Shown one piece after another: positions 24,511-32,430 of a DNA stretch of 57,408 nucleotides. The DNA is from Anaerolineae bacterium (GTDB lineage: Bacteria; Chloroflexota; Anaerolineae; Promineifilales; Promineifilaceae). Position 1 is the first letter of the stretch. Each line of letters begins with the position of its first letter. The stretch is taken from assembly GCA_020848035.1 (NCBI GenBank), contig JADLAX010000012.1, forward strand, positions 1 to 57,408, given 5' to 3'. The notes beneath the pieces are model-generated. The model saw nothing but the letters and a program-made list of their open reading frames with translations. It was not told the origin of the DNA and searched no databases. Made by a program: the position numbers and the translations under genes.

Positions 24511-25023
24511 ATGGGTATCAAAAACTACTTAATCGAGGGTGTTTCCTGCGCCGGTAAGACAACGGTCTGCGCTGAGCTGCATAGGCGCGGCTACCATACC
24601 GTGCACGGCGACCGGGAGCTGGCCTATTGGGGCAATTTGAGAACTGGGGAACCGGTAGACGGCCGTACCGACGAAAATCGCAGCTGGCTGTGGGACGTGG
24701 CCAAGGTCAAAGCGCTGGTGGCCGATCACCGCCATGTGGCCACCTTCTTTTGCGGTGGCTCCCGGAACTCCGACCGATTCATCGAACTTTTTGATGAAGT
24801 TTTTGTTCTGGAAATTGATCTGGACACGCTGAACCGGCGTCTGGCCGCCCGACCGAAAGATGAATGGGGCGGAACAGCCAGCGAAGGGGAATTTTTTGCC
24901 CGCTTACAGCATCAAACAAAAGAGGGTCTGCCCCAAAACGCCATCATCATTGATGCCATGGCACCGCTCGCAACCATTGTAGACACCATTCTGGCCCATG
25001 CCAACCTGCCGTCGCAGGGTTAG
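24511..25023 (+). CDS. P-loop nucleoside/shikimate-kinase-like protein
   Basis: This 170-residue single-domain P-loop protein has Walker A GVSCAGKTT near residues 9-17. The pattern HGDRELAYWG near 35 and the LID-like RRLAARPKDEW near 112 resemble small nucleoside or AAA_18-type kinases. The substrate is unknown. ATG 24511 starts the conserved strand just before the P-loop; an upstream in-frame ATG lies inside the tandem repeat. TACAAT at 24493-24498 may be the -10. It is next to the DGR region but on the opposite strand. Confidence 0.75.
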   Translation: MGIKNYLIEGVSCAGKTTVCAELHRRGYHTVHGDRELAYWGNLRTGEPVDGRTDENRSWLWDVAKVKALVADHRHVATFFCGGSRNSDRFIELFDEVFVLEIDLDTLNRRLAARPKDEWGGTASEGEFFARLQHQTKEGLPQNAIIIDAMAPLATIVDTILAHANLPSQG

Positions 25024-25028
25024 ATGAG

Positions 25029-25125
25029 CGGTTCCTACCCCCAACACCCACCGCAAATTCACCATATTCTGCCGCCACACGCACGCCTGATCCACGTACA
25101 AACTGGCGGACCAGATGCTTCCCAT
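25029..25125 (-). pseudogene. Relic of an HprK-like kinase 3' end
   Basis: On the minus strand this stretch reads SASLYVDQACVWRQNMVNL. The intact kinase at 28696-29742 has HNSLYVDRPQVWRQNVSNL near its C-terminus. The DNA also aligns well over about 80 bases (shared ATTCTGCCGCCACAC). No start or P-loop region is present, so this is the tail of a lost paralogue or a rearrangement scar. Confidence 0.7.
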
Positions 25126-25138
25126 CCATAAAAATATT

Positions 25139-25175
25139 TGCCCCGATTCGGGGACAGAACCCTGGAATCGGGGCA
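25139..25175 (-). terminator. Candidate terminator of the DGR template transcript
   Basis: TGCCCCGATTC (25139-25149) pairs perfectly with GAATCGGGGCA (25165-25175). On the minus strand the stem is followed by AATATTTTTATGG. It lies about 150 bases downstream of the template repeat. Confidence 0.6.
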
Positions 25176-25322
25176 GTTGTTATTTGCCTGGTCAGGCATG
25201 GTTTGCACCAATGCCCAACGCAGGAAGGAACAGGCCGCGCTTTCTCTCACGAACCTAAACAGGTTCTCTACCTCGGCCACCAAGCCATAGCCGGGTGACA
25301 ATTCCGGCGGAGCTGTTCTGGA

Positions 25323-25406
25323 AGAAATGAGCCGACCACCCCACCCGAAAACCGTTGTTGTTCCAGTTGTTGTCGTTGTTGTGGTTGCGATACGCCGACC
25401 GCGCGG
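25323..25406 (-). other. DGR template repeat (TR)
   Basis: This 84-bp stretch aligns without gaps to the variable repeat at 25581-25664 (constant offset 258). The two differ at 13 positions, and at every one the template has A on the minus strand. The core is a run of AAC codons (AACCACAACAACGACAACAAC), which encode Asn in the target frame and can mutate to many residues without making stops. Both ends are invariant: GCGCGGTCGGCGTATCGC on the 5' side and GGTTTTCGGGTGGGGTGGTC on the 3' side. It lies in a gene-free stretch downstream of the target gene, between a candidate promoter and terminator. Confidence 0.92.
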
Positions 25407-25448
25407 CTTCGGCCGTCCCTACTGCCCAATACAACAGACAGCAAAAAA

Positions 25449-25454
25449 ATTGTA
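25449..25454 (-). promoter_or_regulatory. Candidate extended -10 for the template RNA
   Basis: Minus-strand TGCTACAAT has its TACAAT at 25449-25454, about 43 bases upstream of the template repeat. The same TGCTACAAT occurs at the fur promoter. No -35 is clear. Transcription from here to 25139 would give an RNA of roughly 300 bases. Confidence 0.4.
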
Positions 25455-25493
25455 GCACAGATCACCTGAATTTCGGCTAGCAAAAATGGCAAA

Positions 25494-25514
25494 GCAGGGG
25501 GGAAGCCCCCCTGC
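25494..25514. repeat. GC-rich hairpin downstream of the variable repeat
   Basis: GCAGGGGGG and CCCCCCTGC (9-bp perfect arms, 3-base loop) lie 66 bases beyond the variable repeat in the reading direction of the target gene. Short GC-rich hairpins just after the variable repeat are known to help retrohoming in phage BPP-1. It may equally be the terminator of the target gene. Confidence 0.6.
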
Positions 25515-25560
25515 ACCCCCCACAAAGATCAAAGTTTCAGAGTGCCAGAGTTCAGAGGGT

Positions 25561-26949
25561 TCAGCGGCCAGAGGCAAGAGAGAAAGGAGCCGACCACCCC
25601 ACCCGAAAACCGTAGAGGAGCCAGTAGTAGCCGCTGTGGTGGCCGCGATACGCCGACCGCGCGGTGCGGGAATCTGAATACCAAGAGCCGCCTCGCAAAA
25701 CATGCCCATCATCTGCGTTCATGCGTTCGCGTCCGTCATCCGCCTTGTAAGGGTAAGCTTGCTTTGTGCTGCTGGTCCATTCCCAAACGTTGCCACTCAT
25801 ATCAAATACGCCATAGGGAGAAGCCCCTCTAGGAAATTGGGTAACAGGCGTTGTGCCCTCGTATTCATTTGCAGCATTGCACAAATTTTTTTGCCAATCA
25901 TTCCCCCAGGGATACTTGTACCCTTTAGGCCCACGCGCCGCTTTTTCCCACTCCGCCTCAGTCAGCAAACGAATGGGCACCCCGGAAACACGCGCCGCCC
26001 AATCACAAAACGCCACTGCATCTGACCAGGAAACATAATTAACCGGATGATTGTCTTTACCCGCAGGTATGCGTCCATTTTCCCAATGGGACGGCGCTCG
26101 ATGTCCCGCCGCCCGTACAAAAATCTGATACTGTTGGTTGGTAATGGGATACTTGGCAATGTAGTAGGCTGGCAAATAAACCTTGTGGCGCGGTTTTTCA
26201 CCATCGTACGCCTCCGGGTCGTTGGCCTCACTTCCCATCCAAAAATTTCCCGCCGGAACATAACACCATTCAAGCTTCAAGGCAGATGTCACGTAAGTCT
26301 CGCGCACCTTACCACTACTCTGACCCGATCGGTTGATTTTTCGGGCAGATGGCTCATGCACCTGCGTCAACAAATCATAAATGTAGCTGCCAATCAACTC
26401 TGGCGCGATTGCTTCAACCAGCAACCAGCTCAAAACAGCCACGGCAACGCCAAAAATCGTTTTGGCGCTCAGCTGCTTGGCCGTTTTTGGATCGGTCAGC
26501 CATTCCAATATAGCCCGTTCCCCGTAAGGTGTACATTGCAACAACGGCTCGCCTGGCAGCAAATGGAAAAGCTGGGGAGCCACATTCTCAACCAATCGTT
26601 CCACTAGCTCAGCTTTTCGGCCAGAAACGGGAAGGCCATGCGCCTCTAACAAACCTGTTAACTCAGCCACCGTTTTTTCAGCTAAAACCAGGGTAAGATG
26701 ATTCTTTGGCAGAATTTCCGCCAAAACCCCCTGCACACGAAACCGTTCAACCGCCTTTTCTACAGGTTCACCCAAAGTTGCTTCCCAAGTCGCTCTGCCC
26801 GGGAGATTAGATTGGGCCGAAACGGAACGAGGCTCAAGAAACGTGTTCAACAGGAGCATATGCCCGGCAGATTCGCGCCAACTCCAACCAAACGTTCGGC
26901 GTAGCTTTGATCCGAGATTTGAATTTGTTTCGTTACTCATAGCTGGCAT
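25561..26949 (-). CDS. DGR target protein: SAP domain, membrane segment and FGE-sulfatase (C-type-lectin-like) fold
   Basis: This 462-residue protein has a SAP-like motif (LTGLLEAHGLPVSGRKAEL) near residue 115 and a hydrophobic segment (IFGVAVAVLSWLLVEAI) near 185. From about 225 to the end is an FGE-sulfatase domain (FWMGSE, YPITNQQY, EWEKAARG, NVWEWTSS). FGE/CLec-fold domains are the usual hosts of DGR variable regions. The variable repeat covers about residues 429-456, ending 17 bases before the stop codon. Compared with the template the changed residues are mainly Asn to Gly, His, Ser, Tyr and Leu. The gene lacks ACGGCCGT sites. ATG 26949 is used; ATG 26940 is an alternative. Role: probably a diversified ligand-binding protein, ligand unknown. 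Confidence 0.88.
   Translation of the reverse strand: MPAMSNETNSNLGSKLRRTFGWSWRESAGHMLLLNTFLEPRSVSAQSNLPGRATWEATLGEPVEKAVERFRVQGVLAEILPKNHLTLVLAEKTVAELTGLLEAHGLPVSGRKAELVERLVENVAPQLFHLLPGEPLLQCTPYGERAILEWLTDPKTAKQLSAKTIFGVAVAVLSWLLVEAIAPELIGSYIYDLLTQVHEPSARKINRSGQSSGKVRETYVTSALKLEWCYVPAGNFWMGSEANDPEAYDGEKPRHKVYLPAYYIAKYPITNQQYQIFVRAAGHRAPSHWENGRIPAGKDNHPVNYVSWSDAVAFCDWAARVSGVPIRLLTEAEWEKAARGPKGYKYPWGNDWQKNLCNAANEYEGTTPVTQFPRGASPYGVFDMSGNVWEWTSSTKQAYPYKADDGRERMNADDGHVLRGGSWYSDSRTARSAYRGHHSGYYWLLYGFRVGWSAPFSLASGR
25581..25664 (-). other. DGR variable repeat (VR)
   Basis: This 84-bp segment at the 3' end of the target gene matches the template repeat except at 13 template adenines. It ends in the constant GGTTTTCGGGTGGGGTGGTC, the likely initiation-of-mutagenic-homing region. 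Coding outcome: the template frame R-N-H-N-N-D-N-N-W-N-N-N reads R-G-H-H-S-G-Y-Y-W-L-L-Y here, while GFRVGWSA after it is constant. Confidence 0.92.
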
Positions 26950-27078
26950 CTATATTGGCAAAAGATTTGGTCTTGGTGTAAAGGATTATGTGTCACCTTA
27001 AAAGAGAAACAGATAGAAACTAGAAGAAAGAGTTGATTCTTTGCCCAATTTTAGGGCAACGGCCGTTTCCCCCAGAAA

Positions 27079-28575
27079 CTAATAGGCCCAAGCGTTCTGT
27101 TTAAACAGTTCAATTTCTTCTGGCTGTATCACTTCTTTGGCATCAGACACATTTCCCACAACAATCTTTGAAGTATCTAACGCAGATTGTAAGCTTTTAC
27201 TTGAGATCCATACATTTTCCCACAAATCTACCGTCTCCCCATTCACAATTTTGCATATCGATTCATCACTTGTAAACGGAATACCAATTGTTTTTGGCTG
27301 CGTGACTCGCTGCAGCCAAATCTCTAAATAGCCATTATATGGAACACGGGCCATCTTTTTACGCACTTTCATCCATAGCCTAGATTTCTCATCTGGAGAT
27401 GCCAGGGAAATAAGATGACTCAAAATGCCTGCAACTGCTGGAAATGTAGCTGGTGAAACAAAACCTATGTCTGTAGCAATAGCAACCTGTACCTCAAGGT
27501 CATCGGGTCTTTCGCTATGTTTTGTTATCTTGGTATGAAATTCGCTAACCAAACGTCGAAGAGCTCCGCTATTTGGGAAACGCATTCCAAAAGAATGAAG
27601 CCTAAGCAACTGCTTTTGAATCGTCTTTGCATTTGCATCGCCAAGATCTTGTAAGTCAATTCCTGCCAGCTTGTCTGGTTTTATAGATCCTTCAACCACA
27701 TTGCGGCTTAAGAAAGTCTTTGACACACCCAATTTCATTCCAACCGAACGTAGCTTATCGCTTATTACTTTTAAAATTTCTTCAGCTCGATCATCGCTGT
27801 TGGCAAAAATCCTATAATCATCCCGAAATCTCAAAATCCGAAAATCGTCCGGTTCACCTAATGCAGAGTTAATCAGCATATCGACATAGCCTAGAACTAT
27901 CTCTGCAATAAAATCCATCAAAGCAGACCCCTGGGAAATACCGTTCGTTTGCCCATAACGACTTGCTTGAATATGCGAATCAATCTTATTACCTAAAAGA
28001 GAATTTTTTCTCTTATTCTTCTTAGCGTCTTCTAAGCCATGTAGTGCCCAAGAAATACTGTGAGTGTACAGAGAGCCATAACAGTCAATTACATCTGTAT
28101 GAAGAACATGGCTAAATTCTAAAGAATAGCTCAATGATCGTTGTTCTACACTTTGCCACCAACTTCTAACCTGCGCCGCTGAATCACTTTGATGATCAAG
28201 TGACATGACAGGAGCACTGCAACAATCAACCGAACCGCCAGCAAAACTCGAAAATCGGCTAACAATGTGACTCCAGTTATCAGAATCACAAATAACTTCT
28301 ACCAAAGAAACATAAATTGCTGGGTGGATTAGCTCATATGGTCTCCACGCTAGCCTGCCGTCTTTGTTTACAACGAAATTGTAATTTACACCTGGATATT
28401 CTCCTGGATTGGCTGACTTAAATGCAGTATAGCTATCTCCGTTTAACACAGATGCAACATCCTCTAGGATTGGTTCAAAACTCACGTAGTTCGGCACGTC
28501 TCCACTAAAGTAACTACTTCCTTTAGTAAAATATTTTCTTGCTTCCTCATTTGAAAGTTCAACTAGTTTCTTCAT
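27079..28575 (-). CDS. Reverse transcriptase, probably of the unknown-group/defence (UG/DRT) type
   Basis: The 498-residue protein has RT motifs in order. Motif A is HTDVIDCYGSLYTH (Asp near 160), motif B is NGISQGSALMDFIAEI, motif C is LRFRDDYRIF (DD near 250) and motif D is GMKLGVSKTF. The QGS in motif B and the FRDDYRIF form of motif C resemble abortive-infection/DRT enzymes, as I remember them; DGR enzymes usually have an SQ motif B and YMDD/YVDD. The long C-terminal part is alpha-helical and unrecognised. ATG 28575 is chosen; a GTG at 28602 is in frame. The gene is AT-rich without ACGGCCGT sites, suggesting transfer. It is either an anti-phage RT beside the DGR or a divergent DGR enzyme. 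Confidence 0.85.
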   Translation of the reverse strand: MKKLVELSNEEARKYFTKGSSYFSGDVPNYVSFEPILEDVASVLNGDSYTAFKSANPGEYPGVNYNFVVNKDGRLAWRPYELIHPAIYVSLVEVICDSDNWSHIVSRFSSFAGGSVDCCSAPVMSLDHQSDSAAQVRSWWQSVEQRSLSYSLEFSHVLHTDVIDCYGSLYTHSISWALHGLEDAKKNKRKNSLLGNKIDSHIQASRYGQTNGISQGSALMDFIAEIVLGYVDMLINSALGEPDDFRILRFRDDYRIFANSDDRAEEILKVISDKLRSVGMKLGVSKTFLSRNVVEGSIKPDKLAGIDLQDLGDANAKTIQKQLLRLHSFGMRFPNSGALRRLVSEFHTKITKHSERPDDLEVQVAIATDIGFVSPATFPAVAGILSHLISLASPDEKSRLWMKVRKKMARVPYNGYLEIWLQRVTQPKTIGIPFTSDESICKIVNGETVDLWENVWISSKSLQSALDTSKIVVGNVSDAKEVIQPEEIELFKQNAWAY

Positions 28576-28695
28576 ATATACCCATGTTCTGGCGTGATTC
28601 ACGATTTATCAGAAAACATCAAAATATTAACACATAAAACGCCAAAACACGGCAGCATATGCAAATCGGTACGCCAGCAGATAATTTGAGGGAAT

Positions 28696-29742
28696 TCAAT
28701 AAGCTATGAGGTAATTGTCCAAAATGGTTGGCAATTGATTAGAATCAAATCCTAGTATCAGGGATAATACCGTTCCCCCCCCCAACATCTTCTCTAAATT
28801 AGAAACATTCTGCCGCCACACCTGCGGCCGATCCACATACAAACTGTTGTGCAAAATGGCCTGAATCACTTCCGCTTCCCCCACCTCTTCTACCACCGTC
28901 GCCTCTTGTTCATGGCGCGACAGCAGGCAGAGGATGATTTTTCGGGGACGTACGGCCGTTTCCCACACAAAATCAGGGTTGACGGCGCGCAAATCCACCC
29001 GGTACTTCGTCTCCTGGCGCACGACTTCTGGTTGGAGGAACGGCCGTAATTCCGGGAACTGATCCACCATATCGCCACGCAGCTTGGCCAGCCCCATCGG
29101 GTAGCCGTGCAAAAAACCATCGCCATCGACAAACACCATGCTGTCCGTGAGCAAGCGAAAGCCCGCCAGCGCCAGCCGCAGCGCCGTGGTGCTTTTACCC
29201 GTGTTGTGCGGCGCCAGCAGCAGCAGCGCCACCCCGTCCCGCACCAGGCAGGAGGCGTGCAGCATCCCATAACCATGCGAGATCACCAAATTGAGCAGCA
29301 GCGTGTGCAGCACACATTGGGCTACCAGTTCCGGTTTGGCAGCGAGTTGGGGGGAGAGAACGGCCGTACCCAACCGCCGCGACAAATCCAGATGCACCAC
29401 GCCCCAACCGCCCAGCTGCATCATCAGCCAATCGGCGCTGCCGCTGTAGGTGATCTGCTGCATCAAGTCGTCCGGCGCGGGGCCGGGGGGCTGGCGCATG
29501 GGCTGCACCACAAGTTGCAGTGCGCCCAACGGCGCTTTGCTTTGCGCCGTTTTTGTATAATTTTGCAGGGCAAATTCAACTGCGGCCAACACCCCCACCA
29601 CGTTGCTCTCCACCACCAGCGGATGACCAAACAGCCGCACTTCCTGCCTAAACTGGAGATTGTTGGTGCGGCGCTGCCAGAAATCTTCCAGGTCGCTCTC
29701 GTTCAATTGGGACAGCCAATCGTCGTTGGGAATTGTTGTCAT
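28696..29742 (-). CDS. HprK-like P-loop kinase
   Basis: This 348-residue protein has a central HPr-kinase-like P-loop (LLAPHNTGKSTT, near residues 177-188) preceded by HGYGMLHASCLV. After it come LLTDSMVFVDGDG and a basic region. HprK relatives in lasso-type peptide clusters phosphorylate a serine at the end of the precursor; here the peptides end in SSH, which makes that attractive but unproven. The ATG at 29742 overlaps the flippase stop by four bases (ATGA), so the gene is the third of an operon with the nucleotidyltransferase and flippase. A damaged copy of its 3' end lies at 25029-25125. Confidence 0.78.
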   Translation of the reverse strand: MTTIPNDDWLSQLNESDLEDFWQRRTNNLQFRQEVRLFGHPLVVESNVVGVLAAVEFALQNYTKTAQSKAPLGALQLVVQPMRQPPGPAPDDLMQQITYSGSADWLMMQLGGWGVVHLDLSRRLGTAVLSPQLAAKPELVAQCVLHTLLLNLVISHGYGMLHASCLVRDGVALLLLAPHNTGKSTTALRLALAGFRLLTDSMVFVDGDGFLHGYPMGLAKLRGDMVDQFPELRPFLQPEVVRQETKYRVDLRAVNPDFVWETAVRPRKIILCLLSRHEQEATVVEEVGEAEVIQAILHNSLYVDRPQVWRQNVSNLEKMLGGGTVLSLILGFDSNQLPTILDNYLIAY

Positions 29743-31070
29743 GCAGAATGCTCCAGCGTGGGGCGCAGCCAAAACCAGTACAGCAGCCCGCCGCCGATGG
29801 CCGGCAGCCAGCCGCCCACGCCAAAAATGGCGGTCACCGTGGGCAAGTCGAGGGGCACCGTTTGCAGCAAAATGAGTTGGAGAACGGCCGTTCCCGCCAA
29901 CACAACCACAAACGGCAGCGGTCGCGTCGCCAAATAAAAATTCAGCCAGATGACGGTGAGCCCCACGCCCAGCATCGCCGCGCCCATGCCGCCCAGCAGC
30001 GGGGCCGCCGCCGCATACGCTGGGCCGAGCGTCCAACCAATCAGCGGTGCGCCAAACAGGGTAAGAACGGCCGTTAAAATCACCGTCGGCAGGCTCACCA
30101 CCACGGCCGTTTGCCACAGCAGTTTGTCCGGCAGCTGTTTGGCCGCCACCCGCGCCACCGCCCGCGGATACATGATCACAATCACCGCCCCGGGCAGCAG
30201 CAGCAAAATACGGCGCAGCAAAACGGCCGTGGCGTACAGCGCGGCATCCTCAGCAGGCAGCAGGCGGTTTACCCAGACCAAATCCAGGCTGAGCAGCGCC
30301 ATGTACGCCGCGTAAGCCACCAGCGCATTCAGCGTCAGCGTGCTGGCGGACCAGCGATATTTTTGTAGACCGCCCCCTGAGCCTGTCGAAGGGGCCTCTT
30401 CGACAGGCTCAGAGGCCGCATTTCGCTGCCACGCCAAGCCGCCCAGACAAGCCAGCCCCACCAGCAGCGACACCACGCCGCCCAGCGGCATCGCCCCGAT
30501 GGCCCCATTCAGGCCCAAACCGAGCGCCGAAATGAGCAGCAATCCCACAGCAAAACGGCCGACGGCGTAGCCCAGGCGCATCCCGCCAAACCAGCCAAAG
30601 CGGCGCTGCCCTTGCAGCATTCCAGCGACAACCGGCCGCGTTGTGGCAATCAAAATCATGAAGGCGGCCAGGGCAACGGCCGTTTCCGGCAAGTTCAACC
30701 AATCGGCCAACCGGCCACGCAGCAGCCAGACCAACAGCACCGCCACCAGCCCCACCAGCCCGCTGCGGCCTAAAAAATGGCGAAAAATGGCAAAATCGGT
30801 GTGTGCGGGCAGGTCTGTGGCGAGGCTGGCTTCGGCGACGTAACGGGCCACCACCGGCTGCATGACCGCCGCCGTGGTAAGGACCAACAGCAACAGGCTG
30901 TTGATTGTTTGCGCAGCGGCAAAATCGGCGGGCAGCAGCACGCGGGCCAGGTAGATGTGAAAACCGTAGTCGATGACGTTGGTCACGGCGTCGATCGCCA
31001 GCAAAAAGCTGGTTTGCTGCACGGCAGGTCGCTGCCGCCACGGGGTCCACACCGCACGCAGGTCGGTCAT
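29739..31070 (-). CDS. Wzx/MATE-like flippase with an in-frame palindrome insertion
   Basis: The 443-residue polytopic protein has about 12 hydrophobic segments and the polysaccharide-flippase pattern, with an N-terminal AIDAVTNVIDYGFHIYLARVLLPADFA. It probably moves a lipid-linked or peptide product across the membrane. Residues about 219-231 (SEPVEEAPSTGSG) are encoded by a palindromic repeat and lie in a cytoplasmic loop, so the insertion may be neutral. Start and stop each overlap the neighbouring genes by four bases, so the three genes are translationally coupled. Confidence 0.82.
   Translation of the reverse strand: MTDLRAVWTPWRQRPAVQQTSFLLAIDAVTNVIDYGFHIYLARVLLPADFAAAQTINSLLLLVLTTAAVMQPVVARYVAEASLATDLPAHTDFAIFRHFLGRSGLVGLVAVLLVWLLRGRLADWLNLPETAVALAAFMILIATTRPVVAGMLQGQRRFGWFGGMRLGYAVGRFAVGLLLISALGLGLNGAIGAMPLGGVVSLLVGLACLGGLAWQRNAASEPVEEAPSTGSGGGLQKYRWSASTLTLNALVAYAAYMALLSLDLVWVNRLLPAEDAALYATAVLLRRILLLLPGAVIVIMYPRAVARVAAKQLPDKLLWQTAVVVSLPTVILTAVLTLFGAPLIGWTLGPAYAAAAPLLGGMGAAMLGVGLTVIWLNFYLATRPLPFVVVLAGTAVLQLILLQTVPLDLPTVTAIFGVGGWLPAIGGGLLYWFWLRPTLEHSA
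30377..30412. repeat. Palindrome CTGAGCCTGTCGAAG inside the flippase gene
   Basis: Perfect 15-bp arms (30377-30391 and 30398-30412) around GGGCCT. The element keeps the flippase frame open. Sequences of this kind are common intergenic repeats in many bacteria, from memory. Confidence 0.85.
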
Positions 31071-32389
31071 GCGTCCCCATCGAGCCGGTTGAAGAGGGAG
31101 GTGCTGTAATTTTGCCGCCGCAGCCGCCAGTAGCGTTCCCAGGTGAAATAAAGTGTGTCGCGGGCGATACGGCCGTACTGCCCCAGCGCTCGCCAAAAAT
31201 GGCCCACACCGCGCCAAACGGTGCCGCTGCCGTACCTGCGCTGCAAATAATCCCGCCCCGGAAAGCAATAGTCCAGCAAATCCAGCAGGCGAATCGGCCG
31301 TAAAATAAACGCGCCGTTGGTGATGAGTAAAAATTTCCACAATTGATTGGGCGGCTGGCCGAGGTGAACGGCCGTTTCATACGCCACCACCTTCTGCATC
31401 ACCCACCGCTTCACCCGGTTTGGCCCCACCACCGGCAGCGCCTCCAGCACCCAGGCGGGCACCGGCGCACGCAGATAGCCGTGGCACACCTGCAAAACCG
31501 CGCCCAAAATCTCCGCCGCGCCCCACGCCTTAGCCAGATCAACCGTCTGCGGCCAATCAATTTCGCTCTCGTGCTGCTTCACCACTTCGGCCACATCCAC
31601 AAAATACATCAACATCCCATCCGCCAAAATGATGCGCGCCAGATCAGGACGATCCAGTACGCTGGGCAGGTAGATGGCGTGTTTCACCAGGTGAATGGCT
31701 AAACTCAGCAGCAAATCGGGCAGCGCCAGATCGGCCACGGGCGCACCGAGCAGCGTGCCGGGCGTCGTGCGATCCAACACCGCCTCGTAATCAATCGTCA
31801 GCCGCGTCAGGGGATGGTCCAGCGCCCAATGCACCTCGTACCACAGCCGTAAATCTTCGGTGCAGCGCTGCTGGTGCAGATGGTGCCGCGCGTAGTAGCG
31901 GTCGTCCATCAGGTTGGGCCAGTTTTGGCCAATTTCCATCTCGTCCAAAATGCCGATGCTGCCGTCCACGTCCCGCGCCCGCACCAGCACGTCAATGTCG
32001 CCGCCGGGGCGTACGGCCGTATTCCCGTAAATATTCTGCGAAACCGAGAGTCCTTTGAGAACGGCCGTCTCAATCCCCCGCGCCTGCGCCTTTTGCAGAT
32101 AAATTTGCAGCGATTGGCCCATAACGGCCGCATCCTGCCGAAATTTGGCCGCCCCCTCTTGCAAACTGGCCAAATCTGCGGCAGGCAGCTCCGCTAAAAC
32201 CTGGTGCGCCTCCAAAAAATCAAGCAGCAGCGTCTGCGCCCGGTTCCACAGCCCCACCCGTACCAACGCTGACCAATCGACCGCCTCAGGCAAAACGGCC
32301 GCTTCCGGGGCACGCCAACACACCGCACATTGCCAAAGCCAAATTTCATGCGGCTGCAAATTCGTAAAAAATGAATCCGATAGTTTCAT
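31067..32389 (-). CDS. NTP_transf_5-type nucleotidyltransferase (copy 1)
   Basis: This 440-residue protein has the family pattern: AVLKGLSVSQNIYGN followed by a PGGDIDVLV catalytic-type DxD, then an EVHW strand (WYEVHWALDHP). Family members occur in peptide-modification and polysaccharide clusters and transfer nucleotides or related groups to unknown targets. The start is set at ATG 32389; a TTG 12 bases upstream is in frame. It heads the operon with flippase and HprK-like kinase and is divergent from the two peptide genes. Confidence 0.85.
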   Translation of the reverse strand: MKLSDSFFTNLQPHEIWLWQCAVCWRAPEAAVLPEAVDWSALVRVGLWNRAQTLLLDFLEAHQVLAELPAADLASLQEGAAKFRQDAAVMGQSLQIYLQKAQARGIETAVLKGLSVSQNIYGNTAVRPGGDIDVLVRARDVDGSIGILDEMEIGQNWPNLMDDRYYARHHLHQQRCTEDLRLWYEVHWALDHPLTRLTIDYEAVLDRTTPGTLLGAPVADLALPDLLLSLAIHLVKHAIYLPSVLDRPDLARIILADGMLMYFVDVAEVVKQHESEIDWPQTVDLAKAWGAAEILGAVLQVCHGYLRAPVPAWVLEALPVVGPNRVKRWVMQKVVAYETAVHLGQPPNQLWKFLLITNGAFILRPIRLLDLLDYCFPGRDYLQRRYGSGTVWRGVGHFWRALGQYGRIARDTLYFTWERYWRLRRQNYSTSLFNRLDGDA

Positions 32390-32402
32390 AAGCGCGTACA
32401 AA

Positions 32403-32430
32403 TTGTCGAAACGAGCAAACTGGTTATACT
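32403..32430 (+). promoter_or_regulatory. Candidate promoter of the peptide genes
   Basis: TTGTCG (32403-32408) and TATACT (32425-32430) are separated by 16 bases, a plausible sigma-70 promoter about 180 bases upstream of the first peptide ATG. The long leader leaves room for regulation. The rest of 32431-32607 holds no gene I can see. Confidence 0.45.

Noticed and set aside
25255..25458. A 67-codon minus-strand frame across the template repeat
   Set aside because: It reads the template in the target frame but lacks an FGE domain, a start and a ribosome site. The adenine-only pattern marks the stretch as template, not gene.
29743..30117. A 125-residue N-terminal extension of the HprK-like kinase
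   Set aside because: The extension lies in the flippase gene in another frame and has shadow-like composition. The ATG at 29742 overlaps the flippase stop in the usual ATGA way.
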